This document shows positions 8,282 through 19,636 of a stretch of 64,000 nt of DNA, piece after piece; position 1 is the first letter of the stretch; each line of letters begins with the position of its first letter. Source of the DNA: Bretschneidera sinensis (lineage: Eukaryota; Streptophyta; Magnoliopsida; Brassicales; Akaniaceae); the NCBI GenBank assembly GCA_023935145.1, contig CM043699.1, positions 64,459,138-64,523,137 of the forward strand. The letters are read 5' to 3'. Under the pieces are notes generated by a model. That model worked only from the letters and a program-made list of their open reading frames with translations, had not been told where the DNA came from and did not search any database. Made by a program: the position numbers and the translations under genes.

Positions 8282-9545
8282 TGATGAGTCTTAAATATTG
8301 CATATTTTAGACCCTTAACTTATATTTGTTATGCTCTTAGTTAGTAGTATTTTATTTCATTTTACGTTTTTCTTGTGTTTTGTGTGTTTTTACAGCTTTG
8401 TGGAGAAAATGAAGCATTTCAGGGGATTTGAAGCTTCTGGAGACATTGCGATCGATCGCACAAGATATGCGATCGAGCGCACATGCGCTCGAGTGCACCT
8501 GCCTATGATCGAGCGCAAGGTCATCAATCCCACATCGAAATATTTGAAGTTCAGTGCATGCGCGATCGAGCGCACCAGACACGCGATCGAGCGCACCTGC
8601 GATCGAGCGCACCAGACACGCGATCGAGCGCATCTGCGATCGATCGCAACATACTGCGATCGAGCGCACTCGGGCCAGTATCCCACATCATTTTTGCAAG
8701 CCACATTAGTCCGGGTCTTCCCCTATATAAACACCACCTGACTTCATAATTCAGTGTACAATTCCTGAGCCACTTTGGTGTTTACCGGTGGACTTCCGCC
8801 AGCATTTTGGTGGATCCCGAAGGCATTGCTACCACGAGGGGAAGCGCCGCCCGTCAGCGAGTGGAATTTCTCCAATGTAAAGTTGTTTATTTATTTCTTT
8901 ATATTCAGTTGTTTTAGTTTAAATGTTTAGCACTTTTTATTATAGTTTTATTGTTATGAGTGGCTAGACTCTTCAGCTAAGGTTGAAGATGAAGCCCCGC
9001 CGTTGTTTGGCGTAGTAGTTCAGATTTGCTTGTACAAATCTGACAATTTTTAGTATAAATGTTCTGTAAATTATTTGAGTTAATCTTATAATTGATTGAG
9101 TTTAAATTGTCTGTTGGATTTTCTTTGTGTTTCATCTTATGGATACATTGAATGCTTTTCGATTAAATTGGATTCCCTTTGTGATTTGTTAAGAGCGGAT
9201 ACATCGGGTGCTTTTGGTTTAGTTGGGATATTCTTTGTTTTTTGTCTTATAGTTGGATTCATTGAATGTTTTGATAGGCTATATTTTTAGAACATGTATG
9301 CTTAACTTCGGTGGGGTGGATTCGGAAACCTTAGTGCCTTTTTTTATTAGTTTTTTAATCAACTTAGTTTAGTTTTAATTTATTTTGCAATATCATCTGA
9401 AATTCGGAACTAGGTTAAGATAGAGTTAATTTAGATTAAAAATTATATTTTCACAACGCAATTCCCTGTGGATTCGACCTCGCACTTGCACAACGCTATA
9501 CTGCAAACGACTCGTGCGCTTGCGAGTAAATTAAAACTCACAACA
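8282..9545 (+). repeat. Family A LTR 3 (complete, 1264 bp)
   Basis: TGATGAGTC...ACTCACAACA. It has the same architecture as LTR 2, with a different number and order of U3 palindrome units (about 8445-8668), TATA box 8724-8731 and a perfect hairpin 9020-9043. It ends abruptly against RNase H sequence of the minus-strand element C. Confidence 0.92.
8445..8668 (+). promoter_or_regulatory. U3 palindrome array of LTR A3
   Basis: About ten GCGATCGA(T/G)CGC-type units. Relative to LTR 2 one unit is present with a CACCTGCGATCGAGCG arrangement, so the arrays differ by whole units. TATATAAA follows at 8724. Confidence 0.72.
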
Positions 9546-9906
9546 CCTTCTTCGACAATAGATACTTTAATGCTACATGGTTAGTGAAAATAACCACAGG
9601 AGAGCCAAGAATATAAGTTCAAAACTTGTCTAATGCAAAAACTACAGCAAGCAACTCTTTTTCCATGGTAGAATAATTTCTTTGGGCTCCATTTAGAGTT
9701 CTACTTGTATAAGAAATGACATGTGGGAACTTATTTCTACGTTGTCCAAGTACAGCTCCTATGGCTACATCGCTAGCATTGCACATTATCTCAAAAGGAA
9801 TAGACCAAATAGGGGGTTGCATGATAGGGGCTGTAGTAAGCAAAATTTTCAGCTTATCAAAAGCAATTTGATAAGAAGTGGTCCATTTAAAAGCTACATC
9901 ATGCAT
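9546..9906 (-). pseudogene. RNase H domain of element C, truncated
   Basis: The minus-strand frame from 9906 gives IMCNASDVAIGAVLGQ, SRTLNGAQRNYSTMEKELLA and, after a stop near 9619, IFTNHVALKYLLSKK. These match the Ty3/gypsy RNase H found directly after RT. The usual catalytic Asp in CDASD reads Asn, and the FTDH Asp also reads Asn. The domain is cut at 9546 by LTR A3. A frame change separates it from RT. Confidence 0.82.
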
Positions 9907-11002
9907 AAGTAACTCACATAAGGGCTTAGAGATAGAACTAAATTTTGAATGAACCTCCTATAGAACCCAGCATACCCAAGAAAAGATCTAATATCCTTTT
10001 CTGTTTTAAATATAGGAAGCTTGGAGATAAGCTCAATCTTAGCTTTATCAACCTCAATACCTCGGGATGAGACTATGTGACCAAGAGCTATGCTTTGTTG
10101 AACCATGAAGTGGCACTTTTCCCAATTAAGAAGCAAATGCTTCTCTTCACACCTGGCTAAAACAACTTGTAAGTTAGTCAAACATGCATCAAAAGAACTA
10201 CCAAATACTGAAAAATCATCCATAAATACTTCTAAACTGTTTTCAATCATGTCGCTAAAAATACTAAGCATACATCTTTGGAAAGTAGCTGGAGCATTAC
10301 ATAGTCCAAAAGGCATTCTTCTAAATGCAAAAGTGCCAAACGGGCAAGTAAAAGTTGTTTTCTCCTGATCCTCAGGTGCTATCTCTATTTGGTAGTAATC
10401 AGAAAATCCATCAAGAAAGCAATAAAAATCATGGCCAGTAACTTTTTCTAATACTTGATCAAGGAATGGAAAAGGGAAATGATCTTTCCTAATGGCGGCA
10501 TTCAACTTCCTATAATCTATGCACATTCGCTAACCAGTAGAAATCCTAGTAGGAATTAGTTCATTTTTCTCATTTTTCACAATAGTAAGCCCAGATTTTT
10601 TTGGAACTACATGAATAGGACTTACCCACTTGCTGTCCGCAATAGGGTAAATAATCCCCACATCAAGTAGTTTCAAAACCTATGTTTTTACTACCTTTTT
10701 CATGGTAGGATTTAGTCTCCTTTGCATCTCCCTAGAAACTTTGGCATTTTCTTCTAAATAAATCCTATGAGTGCATACAAGAGGATTTATACCTTTATAT
10801 CCGCAATTGTCCATCCAATAGCACCTTTGTGCTGCCTTAGGACTCCCATTAGTTTACCTTCTTGGTCATGAGTGAGCTGGGCTGAAATCACCATTGGGAA
10901 TGTGCTGTCTGGGCCCAAAAATGCATACTTTGGGTTAGTTGGCAATGGTTTCAGCTTTAATGTCGGGATTTCATCTGCTGAAGGCTTCAAACTTGCTGTC
11001 AA
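9894..11002 (-). pseudogene. Reverse transcriptase of element C, with N-terminal linker
   Basis: The linker segment (11002-10787) has the KYAFLGPDSTFPMVISAQL and GAIGWTIADIK motifs also seen in the family A ORF. The RT fingers and palm follow: CIDYRKLNAAIRKDHFPFPF, CPFGTFAFRRMPFGLCNAPA, and the catalytic motif VFMDDFSVFG with both aspartates intact. The thumb motif SFLGYAGFYRRFI follows. A TAG interrupts the Trp codon just before CIDYRK (near 10530), and there are further stops between the two blocks. The FMDD form and context fit Athila-type elements. Not functional as it stands. Confidence 0.87.
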
Positions 11003-11218
11003 TGGTGGGAGTTGCTCAGTTTTAGGCCTCTATTTAGCTTCAAATTTATTTTTTGCATTAAAAACAGGAGAAGCATCAATGGGGCTGTCATCCATGATGA
11101 GGTCACAAATATTTTCTAACTCAAATAGCAGGTTAGTGGGCTGGTATGCCAAATAAGCCTCTTCCTCAAGGATGCTTTCCAGCAAATTGACCTCTTGTAC
11201 AACTTCCAAATCTTGAGG

Positions 11219-11570
11219 TTACCTACAAATGTTAAAAATATTCAGTTCGAGGGTCATGTTCCCAAAACTTAGCTTTAAAACACCACTCCTATAGTTTATT
11301 AATGCACTTAAAGTAGCAAGAAAAGGTCTCCCAAGAATCACAGGTGCTTGAAAAGAAGATTTTGGTGTCAAGTGAACATCCAACACAACAAAATCTACGG
11401 GGAAAAAAAATTTATCCACTTGAACTAAAACATCCTCAACAACTCCCCTTGGCATTTTAATTGATCTGTCAGCTAGTTGTAAAATGATTGAAATTGGTTT
11501 TAATTCCCCCAAACCAAGCTGTTCATATACATTATAAGGCAGAAAATTCACACTTGAACCAAGATCTTAC
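11219..11570 (-). pseudogene. Retropepsin-like protease of element C
   Basis: On the minus strand the active-site motif DLGSSVNFLPY appears just after a TAA codon near 11568. It is followed by LKPISIILQLADRSIKMPRG, a beta-rich segment, and VILGRPFLATLSALINY. These are the D(S/L)G flap and ILGRP landmarks of the Athila-type aspartic protease. It lies between gag and RT as expected. The in-frame stop ahead of the active site breaks the polyprotein. Confidence 0.8.
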
Positions 11571-11675
11571 AAAGCTTGACCAATTTTTGAACTTCCTATA
11601 ACACAAGCAATTGTAGGTGAACCAGGGTCTTTATATTTTGGTGGGGTATTACTCTGAATTATGGCACTGACCTGC

Positions 11676-13364
11676 TCAGTAAGAAAGACTTTTTTTTTGC
11701 ACATTTAAATTTCTTTTAACAGTACACAAATCTTTTAGAAACTTAGTATAGGTAGGAATTTGTTGAATAACATCCAACAAAGGGATGTTAATCCTAACTT
11801 GCTTGAATATTTCTAAAATTTCAGATTGGTGTTTATCTTTGTGCAGGGGGGCCAATCTTTGAGGAAAGGGAGCAGGTAGAGGACATGTAATCTTTTCATT
11901 TTTCAGTTTTAGCTTGTTCAACCTCACTCTTTTCAGCCTTATTTTGTACAGGTTTAGAGACCTTACCAGCCTTGTCTGAACCTTGAGCTGGAATGTTCAC
12001 CACCTTACCATTTCTCAAAGTAGTGACTGCCTTCACTTGCCTTACATTTGAACTCCCAATTCCTTCTTGAAGTGGCTTACTTTTTGGATTGGGTTGGGGT
12101 TGTGCAGGAAATTTTCCTTTTTCTTGGAAGCTCCAAGCTGTAGTCATCTTTGTAAGTGTGCTTCGGATGTTGTTTATTCCTTGAGAATTTTGATTGTTGA
12201 TTGTTGCTTGACCTTGCATATACTGCTGCAAAGTGTTGGACAACTGTTGTACCGTCTTCTCAAGTCACTTCTTTTGCATTGGCAGAGTTTGAATTGTGAG
12301 TTGAGAGGGACCTGGAGCCAAGGTTACTGGAGCTACATACTGGTCACCCCTCCAACTGAAATTTGGGTGACTTCTCCATCCTATATTGTAAGAATTAGAG
12401 TAAGGACCAAAATATGGTTATGTATCATGTTTACAGCATTAGATTGGTCCAATAATACATCTGTGAAAGCAAGGATTGTGGGACATTCATTGGTTGGATG
12501 CCCATGATCCTCACATATACCACACTGATAAGAAATTTTAGGGACAACACGCACTTCATTTACTTTTTTCAATTCACTGGCTTCCATTTTTCTTGACAAC
12601 AAAGTTAACTTAGCACGCAAATCATCATCTTCCTTTAAAGTATATTTTCCATGACCAGACTCAACTTGCTTAGACCTATCATACACATCAGTTGTGTCCC
12701 AAGATTGGGCATTTTCAGCCAAGTAGTCAAAATATTCAAAGGCTTCCTTGGGTCCTTTGTTGAAAAATTCACTATTGCACATGGCTTCAACAAATTGCCT
12801 CATTTTTGGTTGCAAACCCTCATAGAAAAAACTTATGACCCTCCAGTTCTCATATCCATGATGAGGAAATGCATTTAATAAGTCTTTAAAACGTTCCCAG
12901 CAGTGATAAAATGTTTCTACATCCTTTTGACCAAAATTAATAACTTGTCTTTTTAAGGCATTGGTCCTATGCATTGGGATTTTTTTTTTATAAAAAAAAT
13001 CAGTTTGCATTTCTTGCCAAGTCCCAATAAACCTTGGCCTTAAGGAGTTCAGCCGGGTTTTAGCCTTGTCCTTTAGAGAAAATGGGAACAGTTTTAACCT
13101 AATGACTTCTTCAGTGCATGTTCTATCCATGAAAGTTGAGCAAACCTCTTCAAACTCTTTGATGTGCAAATAAGGGTTTTCTGATTCCATGCTATGAAAA
13201 TGTGGCAGCAGTGGAATCATCCCAGGTTTTAAATTAAAATTATTTGCATTCAAAGGTTAAATGATACAAGAGGGTGGGCTGGTCTTAACAGGTTGCAAAT
13301 ATTCTCTAAGTGTCCTGTTAGGATTTACTATTTCCCAATCATTGTTTTCTTCATGTTCAACCAT
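11676..13364 (-). pseudogene. Gag of element C
   Basis: A minus-strand ATG at 13364 opens a frame with NRTLREYLQPVK, then a TAA near 13258. Capsid-type sequence follows (ESENPYLHIKEFEEVC, LKLFPFSLKDKAKTRLNSLRP, FPHHGYENWRVISFFYEGL, retrotransposon-gag fold). A CCHC knuckle (CGICEDHGHPTNECP) lies near 12500. Downstream pieces (12243-11896 and 11927-11676) hold a helical region and a Lys/Pro-rich C terminus in shifted frames. The capsid block is clearly homologous to the gag of element B (HGSENENPYVHIREFEEV). It would form the virus-like particle if intact. Confidence 0.85.
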
Positions 13365-13654
13365 GTTGCTATGAATGTCAAATGATGATTAAAATGCTGG
13401 ATTAAGATAAACAGATGCACCCGAGGATGAGATTGATGATTCAGTCCTAACAAGTCTATATGTGCTATCTCTAGCCTAACCAGACATGCAAATTCAGCAA
13501 TCAAAATAAAATAAAAGAAAATAAAAAAAAATGAAATCAAATCAAATCAAACAAGTAAAATGAGAGGAAAAGATATCACCCAAGCTGTGAAAAGGTTCAC
13601 AGCACTACAAACATCCTCTCGGCAATAAGAGAATGTTATGATAAACACTAGTTG

Positions 13655-13672
13655 TCCCCGGCAACGGCGCCA
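13655..13672 (-). other. Primer-binding site of element C (tRNA-Asp)
   Basis: On the minus strand it reads TGGCGCCGTTGCCGGGGA, a perfect match to plant tRNA-Asp(GUC). It is six bases from the LTR end, with the same AGTTTT spacer as family A. Confidence 0.9.
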
Positions 13673-13678
13673 AAAACT

Positions 13679-14950
13679 TGACTCCGTCTCAAATGTGCTT
13701 CTAAGTGTAGAAGTGTCAAGTTGTATCAAGGATAAGTCCAGGATCGTATTCCACAGGGATAAAGGATTATCAAAACATTTGTGAAATTTTGTTGTAAAAA
13801 ACCGTATTGATTATGAGAGATAAAACAAATAAAATTGAATGCAATTTGAGGAATCTAGAAGATGAATTTGGAAGAAAAAGTGTGAAAGTAATTTTAGTAA
13901 AAATTAAATCAAAGAGGAAATTAAAGTTTATGTCTAAGAGGCAAATTAGTAAACACTTAGGTGCGGTATGAGACTTTCTTTGTTTCAGTTCCTAGATAGT
14001 TTTGTCATCTACCAATCCAGTCAAGGCATTGATAAACGGAAGATAAAAAAATGTTATGCTCAGGTTTTGCAATATTTCCCTAAGGGATTCACTATTTTAC
14101 TTGCCAAACACACATTATAAATCAACTGAAAGAAGCCTTAATAATTTTCAAGCGTTTGTTGTGCCTTACGTCAACAACAAATCAAGAGCAAGAGCTGCAA
14201 TCTATTTTCAATTCGAATCTGACTAGCAAAAGAGTGAAATCAACATTTATTAACAAAATATTGCATTAAACTAGAATCCAAAATAAATTGAATCTCATTC
14301 CGTAACCCAAGCTTTTTAAATTAGCTACACATAATATTTATAATAACAAAAATAAATCTAAGTAGAGCCATTACCAAATCTGAGAGCAAAAGAAATAAAA
14401 ATAAAAATAAAACCGCACTTGATAAAACGAAAACTCTAGAAATAAAAATGAAGAAGGCCAAACGTAAATGAGAGGCCGCCGTTCAAAAAGAAAATCTAGG
14501 AGAAATGAAAGCTAAAACGCTGTCCAGTACACGAAAAGCAAAAACCGAATGAACTGTGCTGCAGGAAAAAGACTAAGAAAATAAAAATAAATCCAGCCGC
14601 CCCTCATGAGAGAGACCTCTGGAGGCTTTATATTCATCCCTTCCTTTCCTCTCCCGCTGAACTACTTCGTATTCTCCTCTGCGTGAATTGCTTATGAGGC
14701 CACTATCCGCGTGAACTGTTTGTGAGGCCACTATCCGCGTGAACTGCTTTTCTTCCTTTTTTCCAGCCCGTGTGTGATATGCTCTGCCTTTATGCCGCAA
14801 GTCTAACTGGTAGCACTTTTCCAAGAATGCCTTAGAGCAATTAGGATTAAGTGTTTATAATGAGAGGGGTAAAACTGAGATATTAATTCTGATGTGGTTT
14901 TACAAACTGCATTATAAACCATTTTAAGTGCAAAATATTAGAATTTATCA
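13679..14950 (-). repeat. 5' LTR of element C (minus strand, about 1272 bp)
   Basis: On the minus strand it starts TGATAAATTCTAATATTTTG (14950) and ends GAGACGGAGTCA at 13679, next to the PBS. The start is inferred from the TGAT...ATATTTTGCA form common to these LTRs; the partner LTR is outside the window. It includes the U5 motif ATCCCTGTGGAATACGATCC, a TATA-like AATATAAAG near 14620, and a roughly 28-bp U3 tandem repeat (GCGTGAACTG...GAGGCCACTATCC, about 14680-14750) upstream of that TATA. Confidence 0.65.
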
Positions 14951-16320
14951 ATGAGTCAAATACTAAAAATCATTGCATAATTAAGTGCTTAATTCATATT
15001 TGGTTAAAAAATTTATTCAATTTAGCAACCTAATCATGCAGTTTTTAACACTTTATCACTTCCCTTACAACAATCTTATTCCAGTAAGCAAAGATATACC
15101 AAAAACATACACTCAATTAAGGATTTCAAAGCTTCTCTTTAAAGCATGCATTTAATTTAACACAATCATTACTATAATATTCGACTAAGCTAATTATCCT
15201 AGCAAATATTTTACTTATTAAAATTTCAAGGATTAAGTTCATGACGCTTCTTAGTTTCCAATCCATGGCTAATTAATCATTGAATATTAGTTGACACTTT
15301 TTGGCAAAGATTTGCATATACTTGCTTGAGAACATATGTTTTTTTTTTCAAATTTTTTTTTATAATAAATTTCCTTGAAGTAAGTTTTTGAATGCCATGC
15401 TTGATGATGCCAAAAAACGAATACAATTGGTTTCGATTATGATGCTAGTCCGCTGAATTTTGGTCAATTCACTATAGATGTTTAATCCTAGCTACAACGA
15501 CGATATCTCTTGAAAATATATATAAATGCCTCTTCTTTTGGAAAGTCATGCAAGGCTGGGATGCCATAGTAAGAGACCGTCAAGAAACTTTGTTATGGTA
15601 TTTAATTGTGATCTACTAATATGAGGCAATTCCATTTACTAAGTGAATTAAACCTAAGATTAGCTACGCACATAATAGACAATGCATAATTAGGAAATAA
15701 CTGCGGGGATTTAGTTTGTAATTATTGGTTAATTGTAAATAACCATAACACTATAAATAGTTTATTAATATGTAGAATTTTACTAACATATTATTCTACC
15801 CAAAAGTTTTTCATAGAGATTTTTGGTTCTTCTTCCTCCCAAAAGTGAGAACAAAATTCAGATAAAAATCCTAATTTAAGATTTGACTCGTGTTGACTAT
15901 CTTTAGATATCAAATACGTTTGTGATTGTTGTGGATTCAAGAACGCAAGGAATTTGGTGACACTCTTGGAATCGCGCAAGGAAATCAAGAACAATACGAA
16001 TCATAGGTAATGATTCTTATCCTTAAGGAAACATAGTATGTTCTAATCTATCCAAGTTCACTTATGTCCTTCTTAGTGATGCTATGATTAGGAACATTTA
16101 AGAATAAAGCTTAAGGAAATATATTTCATTAGCTTGATCTCATCATGGTGCTTATTTCCATTGCTCTAATTCTATGGGTTTTATCATATAATGAACATAT
16201 AGTGATTTGTAATGAACATGATTAATAAGTTAATTGAAATTATTAATATTTATTGTCAATGAATGAATAAGATTAATTACAAGTAATATGTCTATAACAT
16301 AAATGTTATTGGCTTGTATG
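14951..16320. other. AT-rich stretch without recognisable gene
   Basis: No convincing coding sequence. It holds a poly-T/A tract near 15340-15365. A TATAAATA at 15752-15759 is followed by a 5'UTR-like sequence that could be a remnant of another LTR, but no partner is visible. It ends at the GCATA target-site duplication of element B. Confidence 0.4.
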
Positions 16321-16325
16321 GCATA
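16321..16325 (+). other. Target-site duplication, left of element B
   Basis: GCATA immediately before the LTR start TGATAAGAG. The same five bases follow the 3' LTR at 22734-22738. Confidence 0.85.
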
Positions 16326-16777
16326 TGATAAGAGCCATAAAATGCATCTCATCGATGTTTAATTGTTAGTATTTTATGATTCTTCTCGGTCTTTATTGCA
16401 CTTTTATGTGTTGATAACTCTTAAGTAATATTATTTGACCACTAACTTATTTTAGTGCATTTTTAGGTACTTTAAGTTCAAAAGAGATGGAAAAGCTATC
16501 ATCGTTTGAAGTACAATGACTCGATGAACACCGGAGTGCAGGTTCACAAGCACTTGGAAAGGAGTTTCACTAAATTGCCAGAATTGCCCTTACAGATCAA
16601 TCATCTTTGAAAATTAAACTGTATTGATGCAAGAAGAACCAGTCAATGAGCCATATATGCTTAGAAAGATCCAGAAGTCTATTTTCTGGAGAATTTTACG
16701 GCTCATCAAAATAATTTTCCTAGAGAACGTTATGGCAGTTTTAGTAGACAAAGGTCAGTCTAGAACAGCACCAGCCA

Positions 16778-16789
16778 GCACCGCGGTGC
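16778..16789 (+). promoter_or_regulatory. U3 palindrome of element B 5' LTR
   Basis: The perfect 12-bp palindrome GCACCGCGGTGC lies 150 bp upstream of the TATA box. A degenerate copy (GCATCATAGTGC) follows near 16820. In the 3' LTR the motif is more repeated. Role inferred by analogy with family A. Confidence 0.5.
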
Positions 16790-16938
16790 CCAGAAGCTCA
16801 CCCAGCAAAATTATGCCTAGCATCATAGTGCCCATACAGCAGCACCACAGTACGCACACGCTTTTCTTCTCCGAGCTTTGACCTAATTAGGATTTTAATG
16901 ACTTTTTAAACCCTAAAACACCCTTGGACCTTGTGTAT

Positions 16939-16946
16939 TATAAATA
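16939..16946 (+). promoter_or_regulatory. TATA box of element B 5' LTR
   Basis: TATAAATA after CACCCTTGGACCTTGTGT. The same sequence is in the 3' LTR at 21973-21980. Confidence 0.65.
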
Positions 16947-17704
16947 GACCACTTAGGGTTTGTAAAAGGGACATCGATTAGAGGTCGGAGGGTAGGGAAA
17001 ACATCATGAAGGCTGCCACACTCTCTCCCATGACCAATTAATCTCCAAGCAAGGCGAAGGGATGAATCTCTAGGTGTAGTTGTTCTTATTTTCTAATCTT
17101 GATTCATTGTAGTTTGGATTTATTATCATTAAAAATTGTTATGATTTAATTTTTAATCTAGTTAGAAGATTTCCCCTTAATCCGGTGATTGCATCTTTCT
17201 CCCCCATATAAGTTTAGTCATGCTCTTCTTATGTGATGTTGTTGAGGTGTGATTGAGTTCAGTAGATTTCTCTTATAGATTTGTCCATTACTGCGGTATT
17301 GTCATTATGATATATTTTTGTTTCTTGATAATCTATAAGTTAGGTCATGTGTGCTTGAAAGCAAAGAGTATTTCATAACAATTACATTAGGGTTTATATA
17401 TGTGCTTTAATTGAATATTTGCCGATTGCTTATTTGGGATGTGAAACTTGCAATCGAGATAAAAACAATTGAATCAAGAATAGAATAAGGCAACGAACCT
17501 AAGGAGGATTCCCGGACCCTTATTGTTCTCTATTATATTTACACAATTATTTCACACTACTTCAAACTCAGATTTTCTCGTTTAACTTTTATCGTTCGTT
17601 TTAAGGTTTGCACTTTCTCTTGTAGTTAGTTTGTCTCCCTATGGAATCGACACCCCAAAGCCATGCTATAAATATCGCATTATACTTTGGGCGTAATCAA
17701 ATTT

Positions 17705-17722
17705 TGGCACCGTTGCCGAGGA
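17705..17722 (+). other. Primer-binding site of element B (tRNA-Asp type)
   Basis: TGGCACCGTTGCCGAGGA, two mismatches to the plant tRNA-Asp complement, five bases after the LTR end. Confidence 0.82.
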
Positions 17723-18034
17723 GAAGCGCTTACTTATAAGGAAGTTGTCAACTCTAAGACATGACGGTAGAAGAGTTGTAAATAGTTTTTTTTTCTTTCA
17801 GCAGTTTGTAAAGGCAATAACTTCGTTTCCTCTTTTAGCTTGCTGCATTAATTTTTTTATTTTATTTTATCTTATTTTATTCTTTCTTTTTATAGTATTT
17901 GTTTTCATTATTTTGTTACCTTGAATGCAAAGACATAGAGTGCTTTGGGTAGATTTGCTAGTAGGCCTGTGCTAGAGTCAAAATTAAATTCCTTTCTAAA
18001 TCCCTTATTTGACAGTCCATCTAGTCCCGAAGAC

Positions 18035-19636
18035 ATGAGTGAACATGAATATCAACCCCCTAGGACCCTTCAGGATTACCTCAACCCTACACGCACAGCC
18101 ACACCATCATGCATCATATTTCCAGCCAATGCTCGCCAACTAGATTTTAAAACAGGGATAATACAATTACTCTCTACATTCCATGGCTCGGAAAATGAAA
18201 ACCCATATGTGCACATTAGAGAGTTTGAGGAAGTAGTTGCAACTTTTCATAGTCAAGATGAAACTCATGACATTATGAAACTTAAGTTTTTTCCTTTCGC
18301 TTTGAAGGATAGAGCTAAGAGTTGGCTATACTCACTAAGACCATGATCTATTGGGTCGTGGACTGAGATGACTCAAATTTTATTTAATAAATACTTTCCC
18401 CAACATAAGATCAATACTTTAAAAAGTCAAATCTCAACCTTTGCACAAAAGGACAGCGAGACTTCGTATCAGTCTTGGGAGAGATTTAAGGAGTTATTGA
18501 GTATATACCCTCACCATTGGTATGAGAGTTGGCGCTTAGTGAGCTAGTTTTATGAGGGACTTACATATAGAGAGCGCTAATTCGTAGAGATTATGTGTAA
18601 TGGTGAGTTTTTAAAGAAAGATCCTGATGAGGCCATAGAGCACCTCAATGAGCTTGCTGAAAAAGCTCACACTTGGACTGAACCTAGTGCTACTAAAAGC
18701 ACGAATAGGTCACGACCTATAAGGAACCCAAATGGTTGTGGAATTTACCATCTTAGGGAAGAGGATAACCTTAAGGCCAAGGTCGAGATGCTCACTAGGG
18801 AACTAGAGGTGTTAAAAACTAAGAGCTTAAAGCCAACACACGTAACTAATCATGCAAAGTCTTTTGAACCATGTTTTGTGTGCGGCAGGGTAGATCATCT
18901 CACTCAAGAGTGCCCCACATTTGCTGAGATGAGAGGGATGTATGAGGAACAATGTAACGCCTTAGGCATATACAATAAGTCTTTGGCACCCTTCTCTGAT
19001 ACTTATAATTTGGGATGGAGAAATTACCCCAATTTTAGCTGGAAGTCTGAAAACCAGCAGCTTGCACAACCCCCTGCACCATATCTTGAACCATATCATG
19101 CACCTGTATCTTCTAGGAGTCCTTTAGAAGACACTTTACATGCTTTTATTGAGGCACAGGGGAAGACTAATCAAAGGCTTGAATCTTTAATTGTGCAGGT
19201 TGTTGAAGAACATAAGGACTTAAAGAGCCAAGTATCCAAGTTGAAGAACTACTTGAGTGTGACTGAGCAAGGTAAGTTCCCTTCTCAAGCTCAGTCCACA
19301 CCCCATGGTCAACACCTAGCACAAAATAATTTGAAGGAGGTGAATGTCATTAAGACACTAAGTGGTAAGTCCTTACACATCCCAACAACGAAAAAATCAG
19401 AGGATATGGAAGAAACCCACCAAGCATACATGATTGACTCATTCATGGAAAAGATCCAGAACCTTAAGCCATTGGAGTCCACCTTCATCCATGGCTTCAC
19501 AAGAGCATATATCGAGCCAGAATTTTCAGATGTTACTGATGACATCCTTAAGGCCTCTCCAAAGCATACGAGCACCGAATTTGGCAGTGAAGCAGTGGCT
19601 GGTGCATTCAACCTATGTTTTTCAAAGAGGGAATAA
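18035..19636 (+). pseudogene. Gag of element B (three in-frame stops)
   Basis: From ATG 18035 (MSEHEYQPPRTLQDYLNP) one frame runs to 19636 with stops at 18344 (TGA), 18545 (TAG) and 18578 (TAA). The capsid part shows GSENENPYVHIREFEEV, LKFFPFALKDRAKSWLYSLRP and SWERFKELLSIYPHHWYESW. The CCHC knuckle is CFVCGRVDHLTQECP near 18872. It is followed by NYPNFSW, a Pro-rich linker and a coiled-coil-prone C terminus. The region after the knuckle is homologous to the family A ORF, which lacks the capsid part. No protease or pol follows, so the original product was Gag alone. The reading frame upstream to 17945 is open but has no ATG. Confidence 0.87.

Larger units (their letters stand above)
1..9545 (+). 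mobile_element. Tandem array of non-autonomous Athila-like LTR retrotransposon (family A): LTR-internal-LTR-internal-LTR
   Basis: Three direct LTRs (1-972 partial, 4005-5252, 8282-9545) alternate with two internal regions (973-4004 and 5253-8281). By eye the internal regions differ at only a few sites over 3.0 kb. Each LTR is TG...CA (TGATGAGTC ... ACTCACAACA). Each internal region starts with a tRNA-Asp primer-binding site and ends with a polypurine tract. The content is one chimeric ORF plus about 1.3 kb of noncoding DNA, with no protease, no RT catalytic core, no RNase H and no integrase, so the family must be trans-mobilised. Unequal recombination between LTRs is the simplest source of the structure. 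The left end is outside the window, so a target-site duplication cannot be tested. Confidence 0.9.
9546..14950 (-). mobile_element. Athila-like Ty3/gypsy element C, 5' half (minus strand)
   Basis: Reading leftwards on the minus strand: LTR (14950-13679), tRNA-Asp PBS, gag, protease, reverse transcriptase and part of RNase H. It stops at 9546 against LTR A3 in mid-domain. Array A probably inserted into this element, with the remainder (integrase, 3' LTR) left of the window. Every ORF has stops or frame changes, so the copy is dead. It is the only A-related element here with a recognisable full RT, and resembles the autonomous partner that A and B would need. Confidence 0.82.
16326..17699 (+). 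repeat. 5' LTR of element B (1374 bp)
   Basis: Starts TGATAAGAGCCATAAAATGC and ends GGGCGTAATCA. It contains a U3 perfect palindrome GCACCGCGGTGC (16778-16789), TATAAATA (16939-16946) and the U5 motif CTCCCTATGGAATCGACACC near 17636. Confidence 0.9.
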
